A stretch of 64,000 bases of DNA from Clostridium_AD sp051278035 (GCF_051278035.1 NZ_JBNMNU010000003.1:11552-75551); one strand, 5' to 3'. Counted from the first letter of the stretch, positions 27,706 to 36,804 are shown. Made by a program: numbers and translations. The notes: a model not told the origin generated them from the sequence alone.

Positions 27706-27760
27706 AGAACTACTCAGTAATCCCTACTATTATTATTATTAGGGATTACTGAGTAGTTCT
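27706..27760. terminator. Perfect 21-bp hairpin between sleB and the VanW gene
   Basis: AGAACTACTCAGTAATCCCTA at 27706-27726 is matched exactly by 27740-27760, with a 13-base ATT-repeat loop. It starts 15 bp after the sleB stop codon. The T-run after it on the minus strand is poor (ATTATTAGG), yet the position fits a transcript end. The rest of 27467-27705 is very AT-rich and shows no gene. Confidence 0.6.
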
Positions 27761-27775
27761 ACCTATTACTTTTAA

Positions 27776-28492
27776 TTAGCTACAAAATCTATGTTTACCA
27801 ATTACTTTTATTAGTGTCTTTGACCATATCCATTTATTAGTGGCTGTTGCAGGATTAAAATAGAATACAGCACCTCCTGAAGGGTCCCAGCCATTTAGCG
27901 CATCTCTTGCTGCCTTTATAGAGTTGGGTTGCATTTCCGAATTTACTTGCCCATCTACTACAGCAGTGAACGCACCTGGTTGATAGATCACTCCCGCTAT
28001 TGTAGTTGGGAATCTTGCATCTCTTGTTCTATTTAATATTACTGCTCCAACGGCAACCTGACCTTCATAAGGTTCCCCTCTAGCCTCACCATTTATAAGG
28101 AGTGCTAACAAATTCACATCTTTATTATTTGTTACATTTTGGGTAGATGCCGTCCCGCTAGAAGTTGACTTGTTCGCTGCAATACCAAGAGCTGCAAGTG
28201 TGTTTTTTCCTGTTATTCCATCTACACTTAATCCATTTTTCCTCTGAAATAACTTAACTGAAAGATAGGTGTTATATCCATATATCCCATCAACAGCATC
28301 CTTACTATATCCCCATTTTTTTAGTTTAGTTTGGATTTCTTTAACTTGTTCGCCCCTTGAACCATATTTATAAACCTGCGCCATTGCTTTCATATTAGAA
28401 ATATTAAAATATACCTCGCTTGAAAAGTATGCGATTAAAATTATCATAACTACAGCGCTGCACCTTTTGAGTAAATGCCTTTTGTCATTCAA
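27776..28492 (-). CDS. sleB: Spore cortex-lytic enzyme SleB
   Basis: SleB is a lytic transglycosylase stored in the dormant spore that degrades cortex peptidoglycan containing muramic lactam during germination. The 238-residue protein has an N-terminal membrane or signal segment (AVVMIILIAYFSSEVYF) and a peptidoglycan-binding domain at about 42-98 (GSRGEQVKEIQTKLKKWGY). The catalytic Hydrolase_2 domain spans about 128-238, with INGEARGEPYEGQVAVGAVI, where the first Glu is the likely catalytic residue. The start is TTG at 28492, seven bases after GGAGG; the nearby ATG is out of frame. It is monocistronic, as expected for a forespore gene; no ypeB follows. Confidence 0.88.
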   Translation of the reverse strand: MNDKRHLLKRCSAVVMIILIAYFSSEVYFNISNMKAMAQVYKYGSRGEQVKEIQTKLKKWGYSKDAVDGIYGYNTYLSVKLFQRKNGLSVDGITGKNTLAALGIAANKSTSSGTASTQNVTNNKDVNLLALLINGEARGEPYEGQVAVGAVILNRTRDARFPTTIAGVIYQPGAFTAVVDGQVNSEMQPNSIKAARDALNGWDPSGGAVFYFNPATATNKWIWSKTLIKVIGKHRFCS

Positions 28493-28560
28493 ATGTATTC
28501 CTCCTCAAAAAAAAATATATATCTTGCATTATCAGTATTAGTTTGTGCTAATTTACAAAA

Positions 28561-28608
28561 AAAATACACTGAGTTACTAGATTAAATCATAGTAACTCAG
28601 TGTATTTT
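28561..28608 (-). terminator. Strong terminator after the MgtE-like gene
   Basis: A perfect 19-bp stem, 28561-28579 with 28590-28608, starts AAAATACACTGAG. Seven T follow on the minus strand. It lies 22 bp after the stop codon. Confidence 0.85.
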
Positions 28609-28629
28609 TATATAATTCCTATATAAACT

Positions 28630-29892
28630 TTATATAATTTTTTTAAGTTTTCTTTTCCATCTAGGTGATAATAATTCTTCAATTATATCATTCATAATTA
28701 CTATTCCACATAATTTTTCGTCCTCGTCTACTACCGGTAAAGATATTAAATCATATTTAAGGGCTAATTCAACAGCATCTTCAATATCTTGGCAATCATT
28801 TATTTTAATAACTGTATCATCCATAATATCTTCTAATTTCTGCTGAGGGTCTGACAACACTAAATTCCTCAGTGAAATAAATCCTTGAAGCTTTTCCTCT
28901 TCATCTATAATATAAATATAATGTATTACCTCATCGTCTGGCTTAAGTTCCCTTAGGATTTCTATAGTCTCAAAAGCTGTAATATTAACATTAAAGGATA
29001 TAAAATCTTTATTCATTATGCTTCCAACAACTTCATCTTCATAATTCATAAGATCTCTGATTTCATCTTCATCTTCTTTGTTAAAGTTCAGAAGGATTTT
29101 TTCTGCATCAGCTTCCTTCATTTCATCTAGAATATCAGCAATTTCGTCGTTAGGCATTTCCTCTAAAATTTCTTGTGCTCTCATGTTATTTATAGTACTT
29201 AAAATATCAGCTTGGATTTCTGGTTGTAATGCCTCTAAGGTATCAGCAGCCAAATCTTTATCTAAACTTTCAAAAATTTTGTTTCTAGCCTCCGTATCTA
29301 GCCCCTCTAAAATATCTGCAAGATCTGCTGGATGGAGCTTAGTTAATTTCCCGTAAGGTTCTGTTAGTTTTAAGCTGTTCTCTACCATCTCTAAGGATTG
29401 AACACTTTCCCAAGTTATACTATTTTCTCTAGGGCTTCTGCCCACTATATCATAAAAAGCTCTGACTATTCCATCTAATTTATATTTTCTAGCAACAGCT
29501 ATAATGCCCGATTCTACTGTTATAACTCTTATCTCTCCACCAACTTTATTCATAGTCAAATCATTAACCTTAACAACCTTCTTACCGTTAACATCGACTA
29601 TTTGCTTGTTTAATAGGTTTTTAGACAAAAGGTAAGAAAATTTTCTAGGAATTATATCTTTCACTCCTCTTACTCTTACAGTTAGACCCTTATCCTCTTT
29701 GAACATTTCAATATTTTTAAATTCACAATTAAAAATTTCTCCACCCTTTTTGATTTTATATCCAATAACTCTTGGATATCCTTGGTCCGTAGTAACATAA
29801 ATATCGTACAACTTGCCAATACTGTCATCAAGCTCATCGTACACTTTTTGATTAAGTATTTTACTTAAATAAAATTGTGAAATTCTTTCCAT
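28630..29892 (-). CDS. PRC-barrel / MgtE N-terminal / CBS domain protein without a membrane channel
   Basis: The 420-residue protein has a PRC-barrel-like N-terminal half (LDDSIGKLYDIYVTTDQGYP). An MgtE N-terminal superhelical domain follows at about 200-285, with repeated LEALQPEIQADIL and EEMPNDEIADILDEM. Two CBS motifs occupy about 290-410 (GSIMNKDFISFNVNI, SLPVVDEDEKLCGIVIMNDI). It has the magnesium-sensing parts of MgtE but no transmembrane helices, so it cannot itself be the channel. Start at 29892 follows TAGGAGG; a longer frame lacks a site. In other clostridia a homologue lies beside an Nramp-type metal transporter, which is not seen here. Confidence 0.85.
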   Translation of the reverse strand: MERISQFYLSKILNQKVYDELDDSIGKLYDIYVTTDQGYPRVIGYKIKKGGEIFNCEFKNIEMFKEDKGLTVRVRGVKDIIPRKFSYLLSKNLLNKQIVDVNGKKVVKVNDLTMNKVGGEIRVITVESGIIAVARKYKLDGIVRAFYDIVGRSPRENSITWESVQSLEMVENSLKLTEPYGKLTKLHPADLADILEGLDTEARNKIFESLDKDLAADTLEALQPEIQADILSTINNMRAQEILEEMPNDEIADILDEMKEADAEKILLNFNKEDEDEIRDLMNYEDEVVGSIMNKDFISFNVNITAFETIEILRELKPDDEVIHYIYIIDEEEKLQGFISLRNLVLSDPQQKLEDIMDDTVIKINDCQDIEDAVELALKYDLISLPVVDEDEKLCGIVIMNDIIEELLSPRWKRKLKKII

Positions 29893-30025
29893 AGATATTC
29901 CTCCTATTATGCAGAGAAACATCAAAATAAAATCCACAGCTAATTGATTTTTAACCACAATTCAAACTATATGAATTTCTGATATTAGAAACTCTCTACA
30001 TATTCATATTATATTTTAAAATTAA

Positions 30026-30085
30026 TATTGACCTTCTACTCGGAGGGCCATTTTCCATTCATCTCACCGCCTATAATATATATAT
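30026..30085 (-). promoter_or_regulatory. Promoter and GC-rich 5' leader of the MgtE-like gene (candidate structured RNA)
   Basis: The 376-bp divergent gap is AT-rich except for this island. On the minus strand a TATTAT-type -10 box is followed by GGCGGTGAGATGAATGG and then TGGCCCTCC...AGAAGGTCA, where TGGCCCT and AGGTCA can pair. A second small hairpin TTTCT/AGAAA follows downstream. The leader would be about 170 nt long. It does not match the conserved cores of the M-box, NiCo or yybP-ykoY riboswitches that I could compare by eye. Confidence 0.3.
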
Positions 30086-30268
30086 GTTTAGATATTACCA
30101 CATTTTTTATGATATTTTAATTAAAAATAAAATTCTCTCTACTATAATTATATTATATAGACTTCAAAATGCAACTATAATAAATTTTATAGTTCATATT
30201 TATTAATAATTATGTTAATATTACTATGTATAGAAAGCGATCGATAACTGATTTATTTGGAGGTATAT

Positions 30269-32143
30269 ATGATAGTAAACAAGCAGTTTTTACCCATTAG
30301 TATGAATGATTTAAAAGAAAGAAATATATCCCAATTGGATTTTATAATAATTACAGGGGATGCATATATTGATCATCCATCCTTTGGTACTGCAATAATT
30401 GGCAGAACCTTAGAACGCGAAGGCTTTACTGTAGGTATTATAGCACAGCCCAATTGGGATAACGTAGACGATTTTAGAAAACTTGGAAAGCCTAAATATG
30501 GATTTCTTATAAATTCTGGTAATATAGATTCTATGGTCAATCACTATACTACTGCAAAGAAAAAAAGGCATACAGACCTTTACTCTCCCGGAGGTGAATC
30601 TGGTCATAGACCTGATAGATGCGTAATTGTATACTGTAATAGAGCTCGTGAGGCTTTTAAAAATGTTCCAATTATAATTGGTGGTATCGAAGCAAGTCTT
30701 AGGAGATTTGCACACTATGATTATTGGGACGACAAGGTGCGACGAAGCTTAATAGTAGATGCTAAAGCGGATCTGTTAATTTATGGTATGGGAGAAAGAC
30801 CTATAATTGAAATAGCTAATCTATTTAAATATGGCATGACTATAGATAAAATGACTTCCATAAAAGGAACAGTCTATATTTCAAAAGAAATTGATAAATT
30901 AGAAGATTTCGTAGAAGTGCCTTCTTTTGAAGAAGTAAGTGTTGATAAAAATAAATATGGAGAAAGCTATAAATTACAATCTATGGAACAAGATGATATA
31001 AGAGGAAAAATTGTAGTGCAAAAACATAATGATAGATACATAGTGCAAAACCCTCCTCAAACTTCATTAACCCAAAATGAAATGGATATAACTTACGGGC
31101 TACCTTACACTAGAACCTATCATCCTATATATGAAGAAAAAGGAGGAATCCCTGCAATAAACGAGGTGCAGTTTTCAATAACTAGCCATAGGGGTTGTTT
31201 TGGTAGTTGTTCGTTCTGCGCACTAACCTTTCACCAAGGGCGAGTTATTCAAAATAGAAGCCAAAAATCTATAATAGAAGAAGCAACGCTTTTAACTACT
31301 CTAAAAGATTTCAAAGGATATATTCACGATATTGGTGGTCCTACAGCTAATTTCAGACATAGGGCCTGTAAAAAACAAGAAAAAGTGGGTGTATGCAAAG
31401 ATAAACAATGCATGTATCCAACACCTTGTAAAAATCTTATAATTGATCACACTGAATATTTAGATTTATTAAGAAATGTTAGGTCTTTACCAAACATTAA
31501 AAAAGTTTTTATTCGTTCTGGAATAAGATATGATTATTTGATGTTTGATAAAAACACTACCTTTTTCGAAGAATTATGTCAACATCATATTAGTGGACAA
31601 TTAAAAGTAGCCCCAGAGCATATTAGTGACAAGGTCCTAGACCAAATGGGCAAATCAAAAAAAAATATTTATGATAGTTTTGTAAAAAAATATTTTGAAA
31701 TAGATAAAAAATTTAATATGAATCAATTTTTAGTTCCTTATCTTATGTCAAGCCACCCAGGGTCGGACCTTGCGGAATCTATTAAATTATCAGAATATAT
31801 AAAAGAAATGGGATACACTCCTGAACAGGTTCAAGATTTTTATCCAACACCAGGTAGCTTATCCACTACAATCTACTACACTGGGATTAATCCCTTTACC
31901 AAAGAAACTGTTTATGTTCCAACCGCTCAAAAAGAGAAAAATATGCAACGAGCGCTACTTCAAGTTAAAAACCCTGATAACTACAAAATTGTAAAAGAAG
32001 CTCTAACAATAACTCATAGAGAAGATTTAATTGGTTTTGATAAAAAATCACTGATTCCACCAAGACCTACCAATACAAATACTAAATTTAAAGGGGTCAA
32101 AAATTCTAAACGAACAATTCCAAAAAATAACTTTAAAAAATAA
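30269..32143 (+). CDS. YgiQ family radical SAM protein (UPF0313)
   Basis: The 624-residue protein has the YgiQ N-terminal domain (IIITGDAYIDHPSFGTAIIG, KYGFLINSGNIDSMVNHYT). The radical SAM cluster motif is GCFGSCSFCALTFHQGR at about 309-325, with Cys-x3-Cys-x2-Cys. The C-terminal extension has KVAPEHISDKVLDQMGK and VQDFYPTPGSLSTTIYYT. The family is widespread and binds a 4Fe-4S cluster, but its substrate is unknown. The ATG at 30269 is preferred because GGAGG is five bases upstream. A basic tail (NTKFKGVKNSKRTIPKNNFK) ends the protein. It is monocistronic. Confidence 0.92.
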   Translation: MIVNKQFLPISMNDLKERNISQLDFIIITGDAYIDHPSFGTAIIGRTLEREGFTVGIIAQPNWDNVDDFRKLGKPKYGFLINSGNIDSMVNHYTTAKKKRHTDLYSPGGESGHRPDRCVIVYCNRAREAFKNVPIIIGGIEASLRRFAHYDYWDDKVRRSLIVDAKADLLIYGMGERPIIEIANLFKYGMTIDKMTSIKGTVYISKEIDKLEDFVEVPSFEEVSVDKNKYGESYKLQSMEQDDIRGKIVVQKHNDRYIVQNPPQTSLTQNEMDITYGLPYTRTYHPIYEEKGGIPAINEVQFSITSHRGCFGSCSFCALTFHQGRVIQNRSQKSIIEEATLLTTLKDFKGYIHDIGGPTANFRHRACKKQEKVGVCKDKQCMYPTPCKNLIIDHTEYLDLLRNVRSLPNIKKVFIRSGIRYDYLMFDKNTTFFEELCQHHISGQLKVAPEHISDKVLDQMGKSKKNIYDSFVKKYFEIDKKFNMNQFLVPYLMSSHPGSDLAESIKLSEYIKEMGYTPEQVQDFYPTPGSLSTTIYYTGINPFTKETVYVPTAQKEKNMQRALLQVKNPDNYKIVKEALTITHREDLIGFDKKSLIPPRPTNTNTKFKGVKNSKRTIPKNNFKK

Positions 32144-32145
32144 AA

Positions 32146-32189
32146 AAAGCACATATAATTACAAATTACTTTGTAATTATATGTGCTTT
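32146..32189. terminator. Bidirectional terminator between the YgiQ gene and a convergent membrane-protein gene
   Basis: A perfect 20-bp stem, AAAGCACATATAATTACAAA at 32146-32165 with 32170-32189, has a four-base loop and A/T runs on both sides. It serves the two convergent genes. Confidence 0.85.
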
Positions 32190-32204
32190 AAAATATTTGT
32201 TAAT

Positions 32205-32840
32205 TTATCTTTTAAACTTTATTAACCCGTAATCTAGAGTTGCAACCCAAATTAAATCTGCAAAGAGCAGCAGCGCAAAATTTATATTTAATGTAGTAGT
32301 AAGAATAGCTAATAATGTAGTAGTTGATGAAATTATTATTAATAGGGCTCCTAATTTATTAGATGGTTTTTTATGGAATATTTCTATCCCTTTAATTAAA
32401 AAAATTGAATTTATCATAAGGAGTGCAACATTGTAATAATTTTCTAATTGTAACTCCATAGTGTATCCTGAGATATTTGATATATTTATCTTTATAAAAG
32501 ATTTATATATAAGAGTGCAATAGGCTAAAACAAGCACAACACACAGAATGAAAATCTTTTTAAGCTTAATTTTATCGTTTCTAGCAAAAATAAATATTGA
32601 AATAATCCCACATATAGGTATACAAAGTATATTAATAAACAAAACTGGTTTTAAAAGATATAAATAACTTTGGTTTTTTATAACAAATAGGATTATTAAT
32701 GCTATGTATCTACATGCCATTAGTATTAAAACCATAGCACTTATTACCTTGATTCTTTTAGGCGCATAAAATATACTAAAAATTATACCTTGATATAATA
32801 AAAAAAACATTACTAACAGCATTAAAAAATATATACTCAC
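32205..32840 (-). CDS. Predicted polytopic membrane protein, unknown function
   Basis: I do not recognise a family. The 211 residues form about seven hydrophobic helices, separated by short basic loops such as YAPKRIK, ARNDKIKLKK and HKKPSNK, giving an N-out arrangement by the positive-inside rule. There is no signal cleavage site or soluble domain. The start is GTG at 32840, seven bases after GGAGAG. The next gene upstream on the same strand is a lipid kinase, 92 bp away; a functional link is only a possibility. Confidence 0.7.
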   Translation of the reverse strand: MSIYFLMLLVMFFLLYQGIIFSIFYAPKRIKVISAMVLILMACRYIALIILFVIKNQSYLYLLKPVLFINILCIPICGIISIFIFARNDKIKLKKIFILCVVLVLAYCTLIYKSFIKINISNISGYTMELQLENYYNVALLMINSIFLIKGIEIFHKKPSNKLGALLIIISSTTTLLAILTTTLNINFALLLFADLIWVATLDYGLIKFKR

Positions 32841-32932
32841 TAATATACTCTCCTAAAGATTTCTACTGTTAATATTTATTAATTTAAATTTAAAAATATG
32901 CACGATTTATACTTTATAAATTAAATAGTTCG

Positions 32933-33817
32933 CTATATTTTAGATCCAAGTACTGATATCCCACCTTTTTCACATTCTATGATAAGTGGAAAATCTGGTC
33001 CTCTTTCTCCGTCTATATCCGTAACAATATCTTCATAGCATTCTACTTCTAACCTATTAGTCTTAAAATAAACAATACCTTCTACATTCTCTAGATATTC
33101 ATTTCTTAACATTTTAATAAAAATATTTATTATATTCTTCATAATACCAGCTTTAATTATAATTACATCCAAAAGCCCGTCGTCTATCTTAGCTTTATAC
33201 GCGAATTTTAAATTTCCTGCTGTTTGTCCATTAAAAACTAACATTAGATACATGTCTCCATCAAAGCAATCCTTGTCTGATGTAACTTTTATTTTAAGTC
33301 TCCTGAAATTAGGCAATTGTTCAAACCCTTTTACATAGTATGCCAGTTTTCCTATAGTATTTTTTAAATTCATATCTGTTTTTTGTGATACATCTGTAAA
33401 TAGGCCCATACTGGCTACATTCATAAAATATTTATGGTTTATTTTTCCTATGTCAACTTTTTTCACCTTACTTTTCAGTATTTGGTTACAAGCCTCTTCA
33501 ACATCTAAAGGCATTCCAATATACCTAGCGAAATCATTTGCGGTGCCAGTAGGAATAATTGCAATTGGTAAATTGATTCTTTTTTCTTTCATAACATTTA
33601 TTACGCTATCTATTGTTCCATCTCCACCAGCTATTAAAATATATTTATAGCTTTTATCAATATCAAAAAAAGCAGTTGATAATGGACTTTCGTGGCATAT
33701 TCTATGTGGAACTATTACACAATCGTGTTTTTGATGAATCATTATTATTTTATCTAAATCAGATGCTATAGTATTCTCTCCAGAGTATGGATTATAAATA
33801 AATTTCACCTTATACAT
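32933..33817 (-). CDS. Diacylglycerol/lipid kinase family protein (YegS/DgkB/BmrU)
   Basis: The 294-residue protein has the catalytic domain of the family: FIYNPYSGENTI at the N-terminus, the nucleotide loop IAGGDGTIDSVINVM at about 61-75, and IIPTGTANDFARYIGMPLDV at about 87-106. FDGDMYLMLVFNGQTAGNLK and IDGERGPDFPL complete the C-terminal domain. Relatives phosphorylate diacylglycerol, sphingoid bases or undecaprenol-type lipids using ATP. The exact lipid is unknown, but DgkB recycling of diacylglycerol would fit. ATG at 33817 follows TAGGAGA. Confidence 0.88.
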   Translation of the reverse strand: MYKVKFIYNPYSGENTIASDLDKIIMIHQKHDCVIVPHRICHESPLSTAFFDIDKSYKYILIAGGDGTIDSVINVMKEKRINLPIAIIPTGTANDFARYIGMPLDVEEACNQILKSKVKKVDIGKINHKYFMNVASMGLFTDVSQKTDMNLKNTIGKLAYYVKGFEQLPNFRRLKIKVTSDKDCFDGDMYLMLVFNGQTAGNLKFAYKAKIDDGLLDVIIIKAGIMKNIINIFIKMLRNEYLENVEGIVYFKTNRLEVECYEDIVTDIDGERGPDFPLIIECEKGGISVLGSKI

Positions 33818-33976
33818 TCGATTTTCTCCTATTTACTTATTATGTTTATTAATTTATCTATAATCATTATACATTTTTAAATACAAATCCACAAGATTCA
33901 CTTTTCCTATGGATTCGTTCACAATTGCCAACAAAACAAGTAACAAAATTATACCTTTTTTAGATTTATGATCTTT

Positions 33977-34405
33977 TTAAATATTGTGAGTACAGGGTAT
34001 AGATATTTCACTTAATGCTTCACTAGCCTCTTTATGGAGATTTGGCTCTACCGCTAAGTCTCCCAGTGAAATCATTCCAACTAATTCATTATTTGAAACT
34101 ATAGGAAGTCTTCTTATTTGTCTTTCACTCATAATCCTAGTAGCGTCATCTACATTTATGTTTATATCTCCTAGAACTGGATTTGAGGTCATTATTTCTC
34201 TAACCCTTTGTATTTTCATATCTGACCCTTCTGCAACACATCTCGTAATTATATCCCTATCCGTTAATATCCCTACTATTTTGTCTTCTGTTTTTACTGG
34301 AATTGACCCTATATTATGTTCCCTCATAAGCATAGCTGCATGCTCCACAGTATCCTCTACAGATAAACTTATAACGTCTTTACTCATTATTTCAGAGATC
34401 TTCAT
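33977..34405 (-). CDS. Two-CBS-domain protein
   Basis: The 142-residue protein consists of a single CBS pair: ISEIMSKDVISLSVEDTVEH to VGILTDRDIITRCV for the first, and VREIMTSNPVLGDININVDD to LVGMISLGDLAV for the second. Such stand-alone pairs bind adenine nucleotides and act as energy or redox sensors on unknown partners. ATG at 34405 follows AAGGAGG. It has no close co-directional neighbour. Confidence 0.88.
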   Translation of the reverse strand: MKISEIMSKDVISLSVEDTVEHAAMLMREHNIGSIPVKTEDKIVGILTDRDIITRCVAEGSDMKIQRVREIMTSNPVLGDININVDDATRIMSERQIRRLPIVSNNELVGMISLGDLAVEPNLHKEASEALSEISIPCTHNI

Positions 34406-34567
34406 TTTAAAATCCTCCTTTTTTTTTGCTTATTACAGACAACAATTACTTCTCTTTATATTTTAACCATAAAGAAAAAATAATATTAATATTTTTTCTT
34501 TACTTAAATATTAATGCATGATGATGTATAATTGAGAAGACAATTTTATTCTTAGGAGTGGTGTATA

Positions 34568-35080
34568 TTGAAAAAATCTTATCTACCAAATATTATTACC
34601 TTAGGAAACTTGATTTTCGGATTATTATCATTAGTAATGACTTTCGAAGATAAGTATAAATTTTCTGTAATTTTTATACTATTAGCAGGTCTTATGGATA
34701 GGTACGATGGTCAGGTAGCTCGTTTTTTACAAGTATCTAGTAGTTTCGGAAAAGAATTAAATTCATTAGCAGACTTAATATCTTTTGGCGTTGCCCCATC
34801 ACTTCTCATATTTAATTTATATAATTTCATATCTTTAGGATATTTGGGATATATTTTATTTTTGATTTTCCCATTATCAGGTGCATTTAGACTAGCTCGA
34901 TATAATTGTTCTAAATTTGATAATGTTTATACAGGCATCCCTATTACACTAGCCGGAATGCTAGTTGCATTATACGCTCTAATAACTTTAAATTCACAGC
35001 CCAATTTTCCACTTACTATTATTATAATGCTTATACTATCTTATCTTATGGTAAGTAAATTCAAGTTAAAAAAAGTGTGA
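34568..35080 (+). CDS. pssA: CDP-diacylglycerol-serine O-phosphatidyltransferase
   Basis: This membrane enzyme makes phosphatidylserine from CDP-diacylglycerol and serine, the first step to phosphatidylethanolamine. The 170 residues start with PNIITLGNLIFGLLSL and carry the CDP-alcohol motif as DRYDGQVARFL, then FGKELNSLADLISFG. The third conserved aspartate of the motif is Asn here (codon AAT), which is unusual. Three to four further hydrophobic helices follow. The start is TTG at 34568, nine bases after AGGAG. No psd decarboxylase is adjacent. Confidence 0.85.
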   Translation: MKKSYLPNIITLGNLIFGLLSLVMTFEDKYKFSVIFILLAGLMDRYDGQVARFLQVSSSFGKELNSLADLISFGVAPSLLIFNLYNFISLGYLGYILFLIFPLSGAFRLARYNCSKFDNVYTGIPITLAGMLVALYALITLNSQPNFPLTIIIMLILSYLMVSKFKLKKV

Positions 35081-35102
35081 GAAATTGATCTCACACTTTT
35101 TT
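35068..35102. terminator. Bidirectional terminator between pssA and a convergent small gene
   Basis: AAAAAGTGTGAGA pairs with TCTCACACTTTTT around a six-base loop. It overlaps the end of pssA and the last codon of the gene on the other strand. Confidence 0.8.
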
Positions 35103-35430
35103 AGTCTCTTAACTTCAAATCTTCGTCAATTTCTGTTTCTATATACTCTATTTGAAGCTTACATTTCATAATGTCAGTTTTCATTGTGCAGTAAGACATA
35201 TAACTATATGATGCACCATCTAATACCTTTATTGCCTCATCTATAATATCCCCTAAATTATCAGCTCTTTTAAGTGCATCCTTAACATCACTCTTTTTAG
35301 AAAGCGCAATTTTATTTAACTCATCCGCGCCACCTATTAAGAGCCTGTAAGAATTAACTAACTTAGTCAGCATATCTGCCAAATTATTTATATCGTTGTA
35401 ATAATTTTGTATCACCCTTCTGTGTGACAA
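35101..35430 (-). CDS. Small helical protein, unknown function
   Basis: I recognise no family. The 109 residues are charged and appear mainly helical with heptad-like spacing (NNLADMLTKLVNSYRLL, LKRADNLGDIIDEAIKVL). There is no signal peptide or membrane helix, which suggests a small soluble, possibly oligomeric, protein. The start is TTG at 35430 with AGGGTGA upstream. Its stop codon lies inside the shared terminator with pssA. Confidence that it is a real gene is moderate and rests on its length and its site. Confidence 0.55.
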   Translation of the reverse strand: MSHRRVIQNYYNDINNLADMLTKLVNSYRLLIGGADELNKIALSKKSDVKDALKRADNLGDIIDEAIKVLDGASYSYMSYCTMKTDIMKCKLQIEYIETEIDEDLKLRD

Positions 35431-35532
35431 ATAATCACCCTATAGTCTTGATATCCATTAAGTATATTATTATAGAAATAGAATTATGCTAAGAACATAA
35501 AATATACTATTATGTGATTTACTTTCATGCAC

Positions 35533-36579
35533 CTAGACAATGTAATAATATGCTAGTGTGATTATCATATAAGATGTAATCAATATGCTGCCTTCTAGCC
35601 AATAAGTTTTTCCATCCTGAAACACTAAAAAAGACATCCCTACCGCTATTCCACACATTATTATATGAAATACAGGAAATAAGAGGGTCATACTAAGTCC
35701 CATAAGCGATGAAAATACTACTAGTACAGGAGTAACAAATAGTGAAATTTGAATGCTTGACCCTATAGCTATTTCTAAGCTCATGTCCACCTTATTTTTC
35801 ATTGCACACATTATAGTAGAAACATTTTCACCTATATTGCCAAGTAGCGGAATTAAGATGATACCTATGAACTCCTGTGATATATTATAGTTTTTTGTTA
35901 AATCTCTAATGTTATATATCAATTTTTCACTTGTAAAATAAAGTAATACTGATATGCAAATTAAAATTACAGCACTTTCAATAACACTTTTATTTACAGT
36001 AGCTTTTTTCTCTTCTATATACTCACTAATAACAAATAAATTGTTATGCGTATATAATGAGAATATTAATCCTAAGATATAAATGCCTATGAGTAGAAAA
36101 GCAACTTTCACACTTATTGATATAATCACTGCATCTAACACTACAGAATACCTATTTAGTGTTGCTATAACTATCATAGACGACATCGCCAGTAATAACA
36201 TATTAAAGTTAGTTCGCGCTATTATACTATTAAAATTCTGCTCTTTAAACTTGAACCCTCCAAATACCACTGCAATTCCAAGGCCTAAAAGCATATTATT
36301 TATAATTGATCCAATTAATGAAGCTTGAACAAGTGCTATCATTCCATACTTTATCGACCATATTCCCATCATAAGTTCAGGAATATTACCCACTGTAGCT
36401 GCTAAAAGCCCACCTTTTTTCTGTCCTATATAATTTGATATTTTAGTGGTTTGATCTCCGAGCAAAATGGCCAGTGGTACTATAGCTATGGAATATATCA
36501 TTGTATTTAGTAAACTTGAAGAAGTCCTTATAAATATTAAGAAAATTACTACGATCATAAAAATATAGGTTTTTTTCAT
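35533..36579 (-). CDS. Calcium/cation antiporter (CaCA family, CAX/ChaA-like)
   Basis: The 348-residue membrane protein has ten to eleven hydrophobic helices and two inverted alpha repeats typical of the family: TVGNIPELMMGIWSIKYG at about 63-80 and LLGNIGENVSTIMCAMKNK at about 245-263, each with the conserved acidic residue. A loop rich in Glu and Lys (ISEYIEEKKATVNKS) separates the halves. It probably exchanges Ca2+ or another cation for protons. ATG at 36579 is preceded by only a weak GGTG. Start and direction are clear otherwise. Confidence 0.85.
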   Translation of the reverse strand: MKKTYIFMIVVIFLIFIRTSSSLLNTMIYSIAIVPLAILLGDQTTKISNYIGQKKGGLLAATVGNIPELMMGIWSIKYGMIALVQASLIGSIINNMLLGLGIAVVFGGFKFKEQNFNSIIARTNFNMLLLAMSSMIVIATLNRYSVVLDAVIISISVKVAFLLIGIYILGLIFSLYTHNNLFVISEYIEEKKATVNKSVIESAVILICISVLLYFTSEKLIYNIRDLTKNYNISQEFIGIILIPLLGNIGENVSTIMCAMKNKVDMSLEIAIGSSIQISLFVTPVLVVFSSLMGLSMTLLFPVFHIIMCGIAVGMSFLVFQDGKTYWLEGSILITSYMIITLAYYYIV

Positions 36580-36598
36580 TTAAAACACCAAGTTATCA

Positions 36599-36793
36599 TT
36601 ATTTTGTACTTTCAATCACATATTCTTCATCGATGAGAGCAAAGATGTCTTCATCTATATTTCTATATGAGTTTTGCGCTTGATCCACATCCATGCCATA
36701 CCGAAAGCCAATATCCTCTTTATAATCCTCATCATCTAAAAATATTACAGGTTCCACTGGTACTAAGTAGTAGGTGGGGTAATAAATTTTCAT
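36599..36793 (-). CDS. Small acidic protein downstream of rubrerythrin, unknown function
   Basis: The 64-residue product is strongly acidic (LDDEDYKEDIGF, NIDEDIFALIDEEYV) with an N-terminal Tyr-Pro-rich stretch (YYPTYYLVPVEP). No family is recognised. It begins at ATG 36793, seven bases after GGAGG, and lies 11 bp after the rubrerythrin stop, so the two are probably co-transcribed. The excellent ribosome site and tight spacing support a real gene; an oxidative-stress link is only inferred from its neighbour. Confidence 0.6.
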   Translation of the reverse strand: MKIYYPTYYLVPVEPVIFLDDEDYKEDIGFRYGMDVDQAQNSYRNIDEDIFALIDEEYVIESTK

Positions 36794-36804
36794 ATTCACT
36801 CCTC

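Noticed and set aside
29893..30268. Known magnesium, manganese or nickel-cobalt riboswitch upstream of the MgtE-like gene
   Set aside because: The conserved core segments of these classes are absent; only a short GC-rich hairpin candidate remains.
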